The position numbers were made by a program, and so were the translations under genes. From the NCBI GenBank assembly GCA_051294375.1, contig CM119263.1, forward strand, positions 7,045,645 through 7,109,644: a stretch of 64,000 nucleotides of DNA, written 5' to 3'. Within the stretch, counting starts at the first letter, position 1; every line of letters begins with the position of its first letter. The DNA comes from Paraspadella gotoi. Taxonomy: Eukaryota > Chaetognatha. This document shows positions 41,465-53,649 of the stretch, in pieces. The notes under the pieces are model-generated. The model saw only the letters and a program-made list of their open reading frames with translations, ran no database searches and was not told the DNA's origin.

Positions 41465-43900
41465 CCTCTCTCTCCTCATCTTTCTTTTTCTCTTTTTTAG
41501 AAAGTAAATATTTAATAGCTTTTTTGTTGAAGGCGATTTATTCTTGTTCTTGTTCAAGTTCCTTTCTTTTTATTTTTGATGTTTCTTCTCTTTTGCTTGT
41601 TTACACTTTCGCAACTTTTATTTCTTTTTCACACTCAACAACAATATGTCTTGTAGCAATCACGTATTAACACATCACGCCAATGGGAAATTTGGCTTTC
41701 TCCGTATCTTTGCTTGTATGTATTGATGAACGTTAACCAGTAACCACCTCAGAAATCCTACAAACCTCACCGACCCACCTCCGTTCCGCATTTAAAAACG
41801 ACCTTACCCAAACCCCCCCCACTCCCGCCACCTCCCCACTCATCCTCGTAAGTCGTAACCCCATCTCCGTTTTCGCTTCGTCCGCCTTCTCTCTTAATCT
41901 CAGTTCATCCAAATCGCATAATTCGTTTTTCCAGCTTCAGTTTTTTTCTTTTACGCCCGATTACTTTTCTTTTACTCTTTCCTTTTCTAAATATAGTTTT
42001 TCTCTTTTATTCTTGTTGTTCTTCTTCTTCCTTTCAAACTTTCAAACTTTCGCATTTGAAACAATAAGAATTTACGACGAAGACGACGACGCGGCCCATT
42101 CACGACGACGACGACGACGACGACGACAAGTGACGATCGTTGATGCCACTCTTCGCTTCATCGGGATGCGCCATTGTTCCTCCGTCATTTGACGCACGAG
42201 GATCCGTCGTTAGAGCGAAAAGCGTCGAGCATAATTGATTCCTCCGGGGTGCTTGATTCCTCGGGGAGGGGAGGGTGCTTGATTCCTCGTGGGCATGCTT
42301 GATAACCCGTCTGCGCAAGCGTGCAACGCTGCAAACCACCCCTTGGAATCTTGTTCCGAATGAGCAAAGCGTCTTGACTTATTTCAACAAATAGCTGGGC
42401 CGAGACTTTCTCTTTATCGAAAGGAAATAATTAAAACTTTTAAATGAGCTCAACATTGAAAAGTTGTAAAAATGTATAGGATGTCCTTGAGATCAAAATT
42501 GATTCGGTTAAATGCCTAATTATGCACAGTATTTTTCCTATTTTAATTTTAAAAACTTTTCATAGCATTTCGAAGATTTAGATGTGTGACTTCGTCGAAA
42601 ACTATTTATAAAAATAAACAACATCCAGTTGAAAGTAGAAAGAAGAATCGTCGTTCGTTTTGCAACGATGCGTCTCGATCGAGTGAATACGAGGAGATTT
42701 TCTTTGCATAAACTTCGGACGAATTATTCGATATCGATATTCTTCGTTGTTGTTATCGTTGTCGTTGTTGTCGTCGTCGTTGTCGTTGTCGCGGCTGGAG
42801 TCGCTTCCGTTTTTTTTTCTGATAAATTCAGCTTAGCATGATATAAATACTTCGTTCCTTTGCGTTTTTGTTGTAATGGCTGTGAATTATTGAATCGTTG
42901 TATTTGCTAATGAAATAAGGAACGATCAATATAAAGATTATCCATTAATTTAATAAATATTAAATAAGCTGTCTTGTTCCTTTCTGGGTTAAGGCTTTCT
43001 TTTCTCTTACAAGATAACAACATAGAAGCTTTCAATTAAGACTTAATTTCATGTTATGACGATCAATGCTCATGGTAATTATTTTTGCCTATAGGCTTCA
43101 TGTCTTTTTTATAAGTCTTTAATTGTAGATTCTTTCATCCTTTGAATTTTTTTTTTTAAATTTTACATTTTACTTTTTTATTTTTAAATCCTTTGAGATT
43201 CAAAGCGATTCGTAATAGAGTTATGTCGTGCGTTGAGTGTGGATTGAGAGAGAGAAAGAGAGAGAAAGAAAGAGAGAAAGAGAGAGAGAGAGAGATAGTG
43301 AGAGTGAGAGAGAAAGAGAGAGAGAGATTCAAGTCCGATATAGTCTGTCTCGTGAGTGAGAAAGGATTTATGACATTTGATCTTTTGGTTTCACCTTTTG
43401 GTTTAACCTCTGCATCTTTTTTCCCGCCAAATTCGCTTCTCGTGGAAGAAATTTTTTTTCTTCTCAAATCTAGAAAATAGAAGACGACATTTTTCTTTCC
43501 TAAAAAAAACAAAAACAAAAAAAAACAACAACAACAAAAAAAACATTTTGTTTTCCAGATCAATTTTTTCTTTTGAACAAAATTTTCTTCAAAAACATAA
43601 ATTTACTCAAAATTGATTTTGACATCATGCGAATAAATTTAGAATCCTAAAAAATATTAAATCTTCTTGATAACGCATTTCAAACATTTCAATAGTAAGG
43701 AAAATAGAAAATGTAATAAATTGTAAAACAATATGAAAGTTAGAATAAAGTTAAGTTAAAATAAGAAATGCGACGAAATAGGTAAAGGAAAAAAAAAATT
43801 ATGGATCAAAGAAAACTTGAAACGAAAAAAAAACCTCATGTGGGAAATTTCACGGACCTCAGTAGGGGGCGTGGGGGGGAAGGCAGTCGGGGGGTGGAGC
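40706..43900. other. Intergenic sequence with simple repeats, no gene supported
   Basis: Includes (CT)n at about 41,366-41,475, a (GAC)n triplet array at 42,076-42,126, (GTC/GTT)n at 42,742-42,795 and interrupted GA at 43,249-43,327. The remainder is AT-rich without exon-like segments I can support. Confidence 0.5.
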
Positions 43901-44026
43901 AGGGCGGGAGGAGGCAAGCCATGTGCGATTCTTTGTTGTTGAAAAACACAGAGTGTTTCCCTATTGTTGGTCACTGGTGAATTTGAAACTTGTGTTGGCC
44001 ATAAAAATTCAGGCGAAGTTCAGCCA

Positions 44027-44464
44027 GCGATTTTGTGCAAGGTGTTTTGGGGGAGGGGGGAAGGAGAAGGGGAGGAGGTGGAGGTGGGGGGGGAGAAAGG
44101 AGGTGAAATGTGAGATTAAAATGGGATGTGAGTTGAAAGAAGAAAAGAAAAAGGCGAGATAAGAATAGAAGAATTAAAGGACGAAAAAAAAAAATGACAG
44201 AGAAAATGAAAGAAAAAATAATCGAATAAGTATAAATGGATAAAGAAAATACCGTTAATATATTATGTATAAAGATTAAAGATAGAAGATAGAAACCAGA
44301 AACAAAACGTATATAAAACAAGTTTGAGCAAACAATGCCGGATCTGCCCACGATCATTAAGAAGCTGATCAGATAATTAAATAATTAATTAATTAATTAA
44401 TTAATTATTTAATATTAAGTTTTTTTTATTCGTATCAAAATCGTTTTCCACTTTGTCTCGCCTC
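44027..44464 (+). repeat. Foldback C, arm 1
   Basis: Reverse complement of 46,241-46,659, with anchors GCGATTTTGTGCAAG/CTTGCACAAATCGC at the outer ends and TATCAAAATCGTTTTCCAC/GTGAAAACATTTTTGATA inside. It includes the end block of repeat family D in inverted orientation (44,320-44,400) and stops exactly at the 25-N gap. Confidence 0.85.
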
Positions 44465-44489
44465 NNNNNNNNNNNNNNNNNNNNNNNNN
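44465..44489. other. Assembly gap, 25 N
   Basis: Run of 25 N at the inner end of foldback C arm 1. Confidence 0.99.
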
Positions 44490-45069
44490 GAGAGAGGTAG
44501 ACGAGGAGAGAGAGAGAGAGAGAAACAGGAAGAGAAGAGGAAGAGAAGGAAGATATGAGAAACAGGAAAGATGAAACACATAATATTGCGAAATCGCTTG
44601 GCAATGCGTATTTTCAAAATTAATATAAAACAAAAATAAATAAAAAATGCATTCTTTGACGAGGCCAACAAACAGGAATCGTATTAACGAAGAAAATCAT
44701 GTTTTTATTCTTCCCATGTTTTCACGATCAACAAATTCGCCTCCGAGAAATTTTCGATTGCCTTTTTGTTTTTTTCTTTGTAGTCGGCCGACGTTTTGAT
44801 GACTCCTTCTGATCTACCCCCCCCCCCTTCTTTATCTCCCTTCCCTCTTCCCACGACCCTCCCCTTTCACTACTGTGGAAGTGGATGAATCCAGATTCTT
44901 CCACCCCACTCTCTTTTCTTATTCTCTTTTATATACATTATACACGTTATACAGTTTAATATACATACGTTCTACTTATCTTTTCATTCGTCTTCAACTT
45001 TTTCATCATTTAATGACACTTTCGTTTTGTGAATTTTCGTTCTCCTTCTTTTATATTATAATTCACTTG
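44490..45069. other. No gene seen
   Basis: Short interrupted GA after the gap, then AT-rich sequence and a C-run near 44,818-44,828. Nothing coding is evident. Confidence 0.5.
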
Positions 45070-45171
45070 TCGCTCGTCATGCCGCCCCCCAATCTTGTCG
45101 GGCATTCACTTATATCATGTCAGACATCGAATAATGATAAATTATGAAAAAAAAATGTATTCCTTCCATCC

Positions 45172-45208
<37 letters not shown>

Positions 45209-46390
45209 ATTCTGTCTGTCTGTCTGTCTGTCTGTCTGTTCTGTCTGTCGTCTGTCTGTCTGTCTGTCTCTCTGTCTGTCTGTTCGTCTTGTCTTCCACC
45301 TTAGCAAAACACAATTATCGTGATATTCATGTAGATTGGAATGAGATTTGTTGTGTGCTGGTAGAAAGTGTGTGATTGGCAGGAAATAATGTTTGATGGA
45401 ATCGTCTAAAGTTAGGACTAAAGCTCTGACAAAAAAATCACAGGTTTTTTAAATATTCTCTGACGGCCAATGTAGAATGATGCCAATATTGCTACTTTTA
45501 AGTTTCAAAAATCCACATAATATAGCAAATATTAACCAAATCTTCGGAAATCCACCCCTTCTTTGGAAGTTTTCGCGCATATAAGATTTTTTCAGAATTG
45601 ACTTCCCGGTTGAAAACTCTTAGAATTCCGATCGTTAGCTCTCTTTTACTTTTACTTTAAATAAAATTTCACCAAATGGACTAATTCACTTTAACATGAT
45701 CGTATCATATCAATAACAAATGAATGTAAAGAAAATTTTGAGAGCCTTCAGAATATTGTATCAGATTCCTGATTCGCAGGTTAGTTGTAAAATGACACAT
45801 ACCTTAATGCGTTGAATTGTATTGAAAGTTGCAAATCCCTTTATTTTATATTAAAAATTGCGTCAAATATTTTCCCGAGCGGACCAGTCCATTTGAATCG
45901 AATGTTCATGTCAAAATGATGTTATTTGTCAAGGAAAAAAAATGCGAGCACCTTCAGATGCACAGGCATCGGAATCGAGTGTTTTTACATCTATTTTTTA
46001 CCTGAATTTTTCCCAGGGCTTGACATTATTTGTGTCAATTTTAACAAAATCTCCATTGAAAAGTCTTCCTCGATTTCTAGAACGACGTAGACTCCTATCT
46101 AAGTGGAATGAGTTTAAAATGGAAAAAACAATCTATTTCACTATTTGATTGCGTTTTTATTTTATATTAAATGTAAATTCAAGCTGCATTAATTAATTAA
46201 TTAATTAATTATTAATTGTGATCGAGATTTTTTTGTGATTGGAGCGGGACAAAGTGAAAACATTTTTGATACGAATAAAAAAACTTAATATTAAAATATT
46301 AATATTAATTAAATTAATTATTTAATTATCTGATCAGCTTCTTAATGATCGTGGCAGATCCGCATTGTTTGCTCAAAACTTGTTTTTATA
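45070..46390 (+). repeat. Dispersed repeat family D, copy 3 (split)
   Basis: 45,070-45,420 matches the first half of copy 2 (CCCCCAATCTTGTCGGGCATTCA, CTGT array, CCACCTTAGCAA, GTGTGTGATTG, GATGGAAT). About 46,100-46,390 matches the second half (TTTTAAAATGGAAAAAAC, TATATTAAATGTAAAT, ATTAATTA, AATGATCGTGGCAGATCCG). The roughly 680 bp between are absent from copy 2 and look like an insertion in this copy or a deletion in the other. Confidence 0.6.
45171..45284. repeat. (CTGT)n tetranucleotide array
   Basis: About 27 CTGT units with a few single-base breaks, inside repeat family D. Confidence 0.93.
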
Positions 46391-46659
46391 CGTTTTGATT
46401 TTATTATTAATCTTTATTACATAATATAATTAACGTATTTTCTTTATCCATTTATACTTATTCATTATTTTTTCTTCATTTTCTCTGTCATTTTTTTTCG
46501 TCCTTTTATTCTTCTATTCTTATCTCGCCTTTTCTTTTCTTCTTTCAACTCACATCCCATTTTATCTCACTTCTTCCCCCACATTCACCTCCTTTCTCCC
46601 CCCCCACTCCACCCTCCTCCCTTCTCCTTCCCCTCCCCCCAAACACTTGCACAAATCGC
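46241..46659 (-). repeat. Foldback C, arm 2
   Basis: Inverted partner of 44,027-44,464. The two arms are separated by the gap and about 1.75 kb. Confidence 0.85.
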
Positions 46660-46763
46660 CTTTGCATGATCTCTTCTTCTCTCTCTCTCTCTCTCTTGTT
46701 CTCTAATTTTCTCTCCAGCTCCGAGCTTAATCGTTTGCCTGCTTTTTTAGCAAACTTCATTCA

Positions 46764-46803
46764 CTCATTTTCTCATTTTCTCATTTTCTCATTTTCTCAT
46801 TTT
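46764..46803. repeat. (CTCATTTT)n, five perfect 8-bp units
   Basis: Five identical units followed by degenerate CGCATTCT and CTCATTCT variants to about 46,830. Confidence 0.92.
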
Positions 46804-46830
46804 CGCATTCTCTCATTCTCTCATTCTTTC

Positions 46831-48380
46831 GTTCTCTCGTTCTCTCCTCTTCGATTCTCTCGTTCTCTCTCTAATTCCAACCCTTATTAAATCCCCAGTT
46901 TTTCTTCCCTCAGGAAAAGACAATAATTGACGAAGGCATTTCGCAACTTTATTTGGTAAAGTAGATTAAAAACGCTATGGATGGCGTTTCATTCAATAAA
47001 CATATTGATAACGAAATTATTTCAATGTTTAACTTGACAGGAATTATCGTTGCCAATAGGGAAAATGAAGATAATTGATAAATTGTAGGTTTTTTAAAAA
47101 GTTTTTTCTTCTAAATTCACCTTTGAATTAATATTTCTTAGCGACCTTATCTCGTTACTTTCTTACTTCTTTCTTACTTACTTTCGTGCTCCTTTAATGA
47201 TTGAAATATTTTAATCAATAACTTTAACCTTGTTTTGTCTATAGTGGTAGTTTTCATGCAATCTTTAACTTTGTTTTGTCTTGTCTTAGATTTTTTTGAT
47301 GCTCATGTATGTACTGAATCAACCTTGTCGAATTCGAAATAAAACGCATATAATACAAACGATTACACATCGCTCGATAACACACTTACATAACACACCC
47401 AGAGCTCGCTTTTTAAGTTTAAACCATTTTTTTATGTTTTAATATTTTATGTTTTTTTGTTTTTGATTTTTTTTTATCGTAATCTTATCGATAGAGACGC
47501 GAAATCTGTTTTTTTTTTGCTTTTCTTAAGTTTTATCAAGTAAAACATCTTGACATTTAAAGGCTGAGGCGGACGACGACAAAGTGTACTTGGCGCGTTG
47601 CGATTCGTTTTTGAAGCATAAAACAATTTATGTGACGTCGTCGTCGTCGGTGTCTTTTCAAGTCTATTTTAGTTCGGTTCATTTTAAACCTTATTTCTAA
47701 GCGTCTTGCTTGGGAAGGTAAAAAACTATTTTTAAGGTTTTTTTTTTTTTTCAATATTCGGTCTAAAATAAGTATGATACCGTTCTTAATGACATAATTC
47801 AATAAATTTTTTTATTCAAACTAGCGACGTTTACGTTTTTTGTGGCAAAAAAAAAATTTGAATCTCTAAAATTAAAAGAAGAAATTAAATTAAAAAAATA
47901 AATTAAATTAAAAAAATAAATTAAATTAAAAAAAATAAATTAAATTAAAAAAATAAATTAAATCTCTCAGCATTAAAAATCCATTTTTATTTCGCAATAT
48001 ATTACTTACTAAGCTATTGGATCTTGAAAAAAAAACGCGCTACTATCAATGATAATTAGTTAATCATTATCTTTTTTTTTCTCTCCGATAATTTAGTTAA
48101 ATTCCTTTTTATGGCGCCAGTTGTACAGCTCTTGCTCTTTTTTTTTACTCAGCATTTCTATTTAATTTTGAATTTCTCCATAAAAAGAAAGCCAACTAAT
48201 TGAGTTCCGTTTTTAAAAAATGTATTTATTTTTTTTTCAATCTGAGATAAAAGATTGGAAAGACAAATAGATTCTTTGCTCGAATTAATGGGGGAGGATT
48301 TCTTATCTGCTTTTCAATTTTATAAATGATCTTTAAAGGTTTTAAAATAATATCAACTGTAATGAACATGATCTTTTAGC

Positions 48381-48384
<4 letters not shown>
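46831..48384. other. AT-rich sequence, no gene supported
   Basis: Holds the 18-bp array at 47,882-47,963 and a 47-codon open frame near 47,550-47,700 (containing ADDDKVYLARCDSFLKHKT) that lacks start and splice support. Confidence 0.45.
47882..47963. repeat. 18-bp AT minisatellite, 4.5 units
   Basis: AAATTAAATTAAAAAAAT repeated at 47,882, 47,900, 47,918 (19 bp) and 47,937, then a half unit. Confidence 0.9.

Positions 48385-48433
<49 letters not shown>
48385..48433. repeat. (CT)n microsatellite
   Basis: About 49 bp of perfect CT. Confidence 0.9.
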
Positions 48434-48438
<5 letters not shown>

Positions 48439-48679
48439 CTGTTTATGTTTTCTTTATAATTCTATCGCCGTTTATTTTTTGACTTTTTCATCTCTTCCTC
48501 TTTTATTTTTCTCCTTTCTCCCTTTATTTTTTGCCCATATCATCCGCTAACGCCATCTTAATCTTTATCCTCGACATTTTCTTTAATTCTTTTGCTTCGT
48601 GAGCGGAATGACGTAAAAAGAAAACGAATTTGTTTCGAAAAAAAAGAAAGAAAGGAATAAATCGATTCGTGATTGGTTG

Positions 48680-48704
48680 NNNNNNNNNNNNNNNNNNNNN
48701 NNNN
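48680..48704. other. Assembly gap, 25 N
   Basis: Run of 25 N at the outer edge of foldback D arm 1; it cuts a candidate coding exon. Confidence 0.99.
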
Positions 48705-48881
48705 GATCAGCTATAAATGTAATCCAGTCCAACTCCGTGCATTCGGACTTCAATTCCATATGTACGTCCAAAATTCCATGGGCCATTGCCAGACTTTGAA
48801 TTGTTGGTTGTGAAAAAGAAGTGGGAATCTGCTCAGGTTGAAAGGCTGTCGGATCGGATAGGGTCATTGGGAAGAGAGTGG
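48705..48881 (-). CDS. Candidate internal exon of an unidentified gene, cut by a gap
   Basis: On the minus strand a T-rich tract ending in CTTACCAG (48,882-48,889) is followed by an open frame of about 58 codons running into the gap. Short pieces of the peptide are MTLSDPTAFQPEQIP, IQSLAMAHGILDVH and ECTELDWITFIAD. The mix of residues is protein-like and unlike the Ser/Leu runs elsewhere. The inverted copy at 50,944-51,077 has the same acceptor but is broken by indels. I do not recognise the family. The exon at 51,178-51,307 may belong to the same gene as read from the inverted copy. Confidence 0.4.
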
Positions 48882-49257
48882 CTGGTAAGAAAAATTAGGG
48901 TTGTCGGGCGGTGAAGTCTGTCAGGTGACCGGAGCGTGGCAGTTGATGGCGGTTGCCAATAGGGCCGCCTTTCACTCTGATAATCAGAAAACTGGAAAAC
49001 CCTGATGCTCTTTGGCGATGAGAAGCGAAACGCTATCTCTCTCACACGCACCCTCTTTCTTTTTCTTTGTGATAGAGTCGACGTGAAAATTATTAAATAT
49101 TTTATGCGAATTGAATAGTATCTATTATTGCGATAAAAGTTTAAAAATGCATGTATTTCTCCTTTGTCCTCTTATTTCTTCGTCCCAAAATTCCTAAGCC
49201 CCTCTTTCATCTCCACTCTCTCCCCTTCTTCCCCCTTTCGCGAGTTGAGATTCAGTC
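48705..49257 (+). repeat. Foldback D, arm 1
   Basis: Reverse complement of 50,565-51,080; anchors include CATCAGGGTTTTCCAGTTTTC (partner 48,980-49,000) and CTTAGGAATTTTGGGACG (partner near 49,180). Begins at the 25-N gap. Confidence 0.9.
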
Positions 49258-49746
49258 GCTCTCTCTCTCTCTCTCTTTCTCCCCTCTTCTCTCCTCTCTC
49301 TCTCTTCCTCTCTCTCTCTCCTCTCTTCTCTCTCTTCTCTCTCTCTCTCTCTGTCTCTTTCTCTCTCTCTTCCTTCGTTCGCGCATCAGGATTCATCGAA
49401 AGACCAGCGCTCGTCCGTCGGAGAAAATCCATGATCCTCCCCCCTCCAAAGCCCCCCATCCATCCCCCCCACCCACCGCCCCCGCCCTACCTAAATCCAC
49501 GCCCTTCCTTCGTCGTTGACCACCCCGGTTGTCGACCACTGACCAGTGACCACCGCCGCTTCCTCTGGAAACCACAACCCAGAGAACCCGAGTTCTAAAT
49601 GGAAAACCCTCTTTTCCATCTTGATTGGTTTCGCGTGTCATTAGACTCGATTGCTAGAGGGAGTAGGAGGAGAGAGAGAGAGAGAGAGAGAGAGAGCAGA
49701 CGTGAGTAGATAAGAGAGAGAGAGACGGAGAAGAGAGAGGAGAGAG

Positions 49747-49800
<54 letters not shown>

Positions 49801-50564
49801 AGAATAGAATCAGGATCAGGTTTGTAAGAAAAAAAAATTTGGCACATGGAACGGGTCATTTTGACGACGGCGGCGAATCTGATCGTGGATTAGATTATGG
49901 CAGGTTTGTTAGTGGGGTTAAAAAGGAGAAGAGGGGGGAGATGTAAAGAGGAGCGTGGATAGGTGATAAAGAACGATTCTCATTAATGGTTTAAGATTTA
50001 AAGTTATGTCATGAAAATAGGAAGAGGTTCAATTGCGAAGAGAGTGAAATTATGTTTATCATTATAAGATAGGAGTGGATAACTCTGAATTGCCATTTGC
50101 TAAGTTAATGGGGATAGAGTAGAGAAAAAGAAAGCTCTGAATTAAATTAATAGGGGGAAAAGTTATCGCGAGGGCTTAAAGCCTCAGGCAAATGGATCGA
50201 GATTATGATTAGGGGAAGGGTTAAGGAAAGTATTGAGTGCGTGAGTGGGAAAGGAAGGAAGGTTTGGAGATTGAGGTCATAAAAATAACTAGAGCTAATG
50301 CAGAAAGAAAATTTATCGATCGGCTAAACAATATCACGAGAAATTTATGATATTACGACGAATTACGCGAAATCAATGGCTCTGATTATGACGGAAAAAA
50401 ATTCAAAGAATTCATACATCCGCTCTTTCCGTGTTTTTCCATCGATCCGTTAAAAATGGCTTATTTTTCTCAGCTAATCACGAACCGATTTATTTCTCCT
50501 TTTCTTTTTTTTTCTCAGCCATCACGTACCGATCTACTCTCTCTCTTTTTATCTTCAACTGCCA
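49258..50564. other. Unpaired centre of foldback D
   Basis: About 1.3 kb with interrupted CT (49,258-49,375), C-rich sequence (49,436-49,500), repeated GACCAC words (49,520-49,555) and interrupted GA (49,670-49,800). No gene is supported. Confidence 0.55.
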
Positions 50565-51080
50565 ACACGAATCTGAATCTCAACTCGCGAAGGGGGAAGA
50601 AGGGGAGAGAGATGGAGATGAAAGAGGGGCTTAGGAATTTTGGGACGAAGAAATAGAAAGGACAAAAGGAGAAATACATGCATTTTTAAACTTTTATCGC
50701 AATAATACTATTCAATTCGCATAAAATATTTAATAATTTTCACGTCGACTCTATCACAAAGAAAAAAGAAAGAGGGTGCGTGTGAGAGAGATAGCGTTTC
50801 GCTTCTCATCGCCAAGAGCATCAGGGTTTTCCAGTTTTCTGATTATCAGAGTGAAAGGCGCCTCATTGGCCACCGCCATCAACTGCCACGCCTTCCGGTC
50901 ACCTGACAGACTTCACCGCCCGACAACCCTAATTTCTTACCAGCCCACTCTCTTCCCAATGACCCTATCCGATCCGACAGCCTTTCAACCTGAGCAGATT
51001 CCCCACTTCTTTATTCACAACCAACAATTCAAAGTCTGGCAATGGCCCATGGAATTTTGGACGTACATATGGAATTGATC
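50565..51080 (-). repeat. Foldback D, arm 2
   Basis: Inverted partner of 48,705-49,257, with indels. Confidence 0.88.
50944..51077 (+). pseudogene. Broken copy of the unidentified exon
   Basis: Plus-strand duplicate of 48,705-48,881 after a TTCTTACCAG acceptor. An extra C at the exon start and changes around ATTCCCCACTTCTTTATTC shift the frame, and the last third of the exon is replaced. This is the same intact-versus-broken pattern as in robo. Confidence 0.6.
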
Positions 51081-51177
51081 GAAACGGTTGATGGCATTCA
51101 TTTATGCTGATGATGATGGTCAATAGTCATCAAGTTTGCAAGAAGGGTAACCAGAACTCTTCTGCTTTTTCACGCAG

Positions 51178-51307
51178 AGCAAATCTGGCACACACCTTTC
51201 CACCTCCTTACCCTTCCTCACCATCGCAACGGCGTCATGGAGGCGACCATCATCTCATCGACCTTCGCTGCCGCCTCTGACGATTTCGACCTCAGTAACG
51301 GGGTCAG
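51178..51307 (+). CDS. Candidate internal exon, unidentified
   Basis: A good acceptor (TTCTGCTTTTTCACGCAG) is followed by 42 codons flanked by two bases on each side, ending at a GTAACG donor (51,308). Pieces of the peptide are IWHTPFHLLTLPHHRNG and ATIISSTFAAASDDFDLSNG. The frame stays open across the exon and closes soon after. It lies just downstream, in the same sense, of the broken exon copy at 50,944-51,077, so both may be parts of one gene. No family recognised. Confidence 0.35.
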
Positions 51308-52174
51308 GTAACGCCGCTTCCATCGCCTACTTCTGCCGCCCGTGCTGCCGCCGCCGCTGCTGCCGACCCTGCTGCCAACCTTTCAGTAGTCTCCGATAGA
51401 AACATTGAAAAAACTTTTAAACTCTTCTAATTTCCTTGGCTGAGACTCTTTTTAACTCGCTGTGACTTTCTGTGATTTTTTGTGAAGTGCTGTGAATCGT
51501 TGTCACTCCTCTCCACCCCCAAATCACTCCTTAAACTACTCCAACGAATCTAGACCACCGCTTTCCCAATCTATTCTGGGTCTTCTTTTTCTAAACGCTC
51601 GACCCATTGAACGCGACCAACCGACCGGCGATTCCCTTTTTTTTCCTTCCCTCAAATCTGTTTGCCAATGCAACCACGCTGACCTCTACTAAAAAAAAAA
51701 CCAACAAAAGACAATCGCTCACAAACTCATGTTTTACCATCATTTTCACATCGTCTTCGTTTCGCTACATATTTTATAAGAACAAAAGAAAGAGATGATA
51801 CTATCTCGCGCTCGCTTAGTATTTCGAGCTAAGACCGCGAACTTTCGCACTTTGGGTAATTGCAGGATGCGAATAGCGGCGACCCCGGTCGGCTATTAAT
51901 ACCTCTTCGGTAAATTGAGAGAGAGAGAAAGAGAGAGAGAGTGAGCGTCGGCCATAGCGGCTCGAAAATGCAAATTAGATTTCGGCAATCGAGAGGCGAG
52001 GTCGAACAGGAATCTCAGCCTCTAAGACGGCTCCCCCCCTCTCTCTCCCCTCCTCCTCTTCTTCTTTTCTGGAAAACGAGACTGATAGATTTAAAATTGT
52101 TAAACTTATTTTTTATTGTATGTTTGCGCGCTCAAAGGGCTAGACGAGAGGGAAAGGAAGAGAGGGTGTAACAA

Positions 52175-52226
<52 letters not shown>

Positions 52227-52990
52227 CGAAAGAGGAGGCCACCCGTTCCCCGAGGTCATAATCATCATTATCTTCATCCTCACAAATTGAGACTTTTTTA
52301 TGTGGGCGGGGAAATAGGAGAAGGAGGAAGAGGAAGAAGAGGAGGAAGAGGAAGAGAGAGAAATGTGAGCAAAAAGTAGCACCGGGGTTTTCGCCCAAAA
52401 GCAAAACGAAAGCTGTTATCGCACTTATGCGCTTTCACGATATCTAATTGCAAATAAAAACATCAAATGAATAAAAGAGCAAAGATCCGTTAAACGGTTT
52501 CGTGATTTTTTCCTCTCCCTCTCTCTCTCTCTCTTTCTCTTTCTCTCTCTCTCTCTGTCTCTGTCTCTCTCTCGCACGCGAGCCTCGCAGTCGTCAAGTC
52601 GTAAGTCTGCCTCTGCGCGCGCCATAACGCGTTAATGAGAAGAGAAAACCGGGACTGAAAAGGAAATGCGCGCCGGCGCGGATTGTCGGTGCGAGGCTTC
52701 GTGGGGGGGGGGTCGGTTTGTGGATGAGGGCTGTGTCGTAAATAAAAGGCCCGTGCGCTTTTAAACTATCCCACTATCAACTATGATGAGTTTAATTGAA
52801 ATTGAGAGCCTCTATACCAAATAAGACAGAACCAAAAAAGATCAGTAGCGGGAATGAAGTTAATCCTGAATGGAAAGGAATTACATATTAAAAGTTAAAG
52901 AAAGAAAGAGATTAAATAAAAATTAAGGGAAAAGGGATTAGAAACTGAAAGGGAAAAAAAAAAGGATTTATCGAAGATGGAGAGGAGAAT
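51308..52990. other. Mixed sequence, no further gene supported
   Basis: A (GCC/GCT)-rich triplet run at 51,335-51,380 follows the candidate exon. Further on are GA at about 52,178-52,228 and interrupted CT at about 52,510-52,572. No exon with splice support is seen. Confidence 0.45.
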
Positions 52991-53088
52991 TTTAATCAAT
53001 AACGGAGATATGAAATCGAGCTGGGCTCAAAAGANNNNNNNNNNTTTAATCAATAACGGAAATATGAAATCGAGCTGGGCTCAAAAGA
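52991..53088. repeat. 44-bp direct duplication across a 10-N gap
   Basis: 52,991-53,034 and 53,045-53,088 are identical except for one G/A difference, with the 10 N exactly between them. The likely cause is failure to merge overlapping contig ends. Confidence 0.95.
53035..53044. other. Assembly gap, 10 N
   Basis: Run of 10 N flanked by the same 44-bp sequence on both sides. Confidence 0.99.
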
Positions 53089-53649
53089 TGGAAAGATGAG
53101 ATGAAAAGGGAATTAAATGTGGAGGGAAAGAGATGGAAAAAGATGGAATGTATAAAGAAAAAAGGAAAGAAAAAAGATCTTATTTTTTGGGTTGAAACAG
53201 TTTTGTGATCTCGGCCGTTGTCGCCGCCGCCAATGTCGACAACGAAATCACACACAGAGACAAGACAAGAAAAAAAATTACCAACAATTTCCAATCTTGC
53301 GAATGAAAAAAACGTCGTGATATTGGCACGACTCGTTTTCCAATACCGGCTCATTTATGTTCGTAATCGCTGAATTTAATTTTAACAATTTTAACAATTT
53401 TTAAAAAAATTGCCAATGGCCTAGTGTAAATGTTAGGTACCATCATGATAATATTTACTCCCAATTTTCATTGGTATACTTAATACTTATCCAATTTACT
53501 GTATCCGCGATTGATCCCTAATTGTTGAATTTTAAGGAATTACCGTTTTATTTGTAGTGCTATTAGTGCTATTAGTCTTGCTCAATGCTTATTTATCGTT
53601 TGAACTGTCAAATTGTTTCTTTTTTTTCAGAAAAAAAAATACTGAAAGG
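53089..53649. other. AT-rich sequence, no gene seen
   Basis: Nothing coding or structured beyond short homopolymers. Confidence 0.5.
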
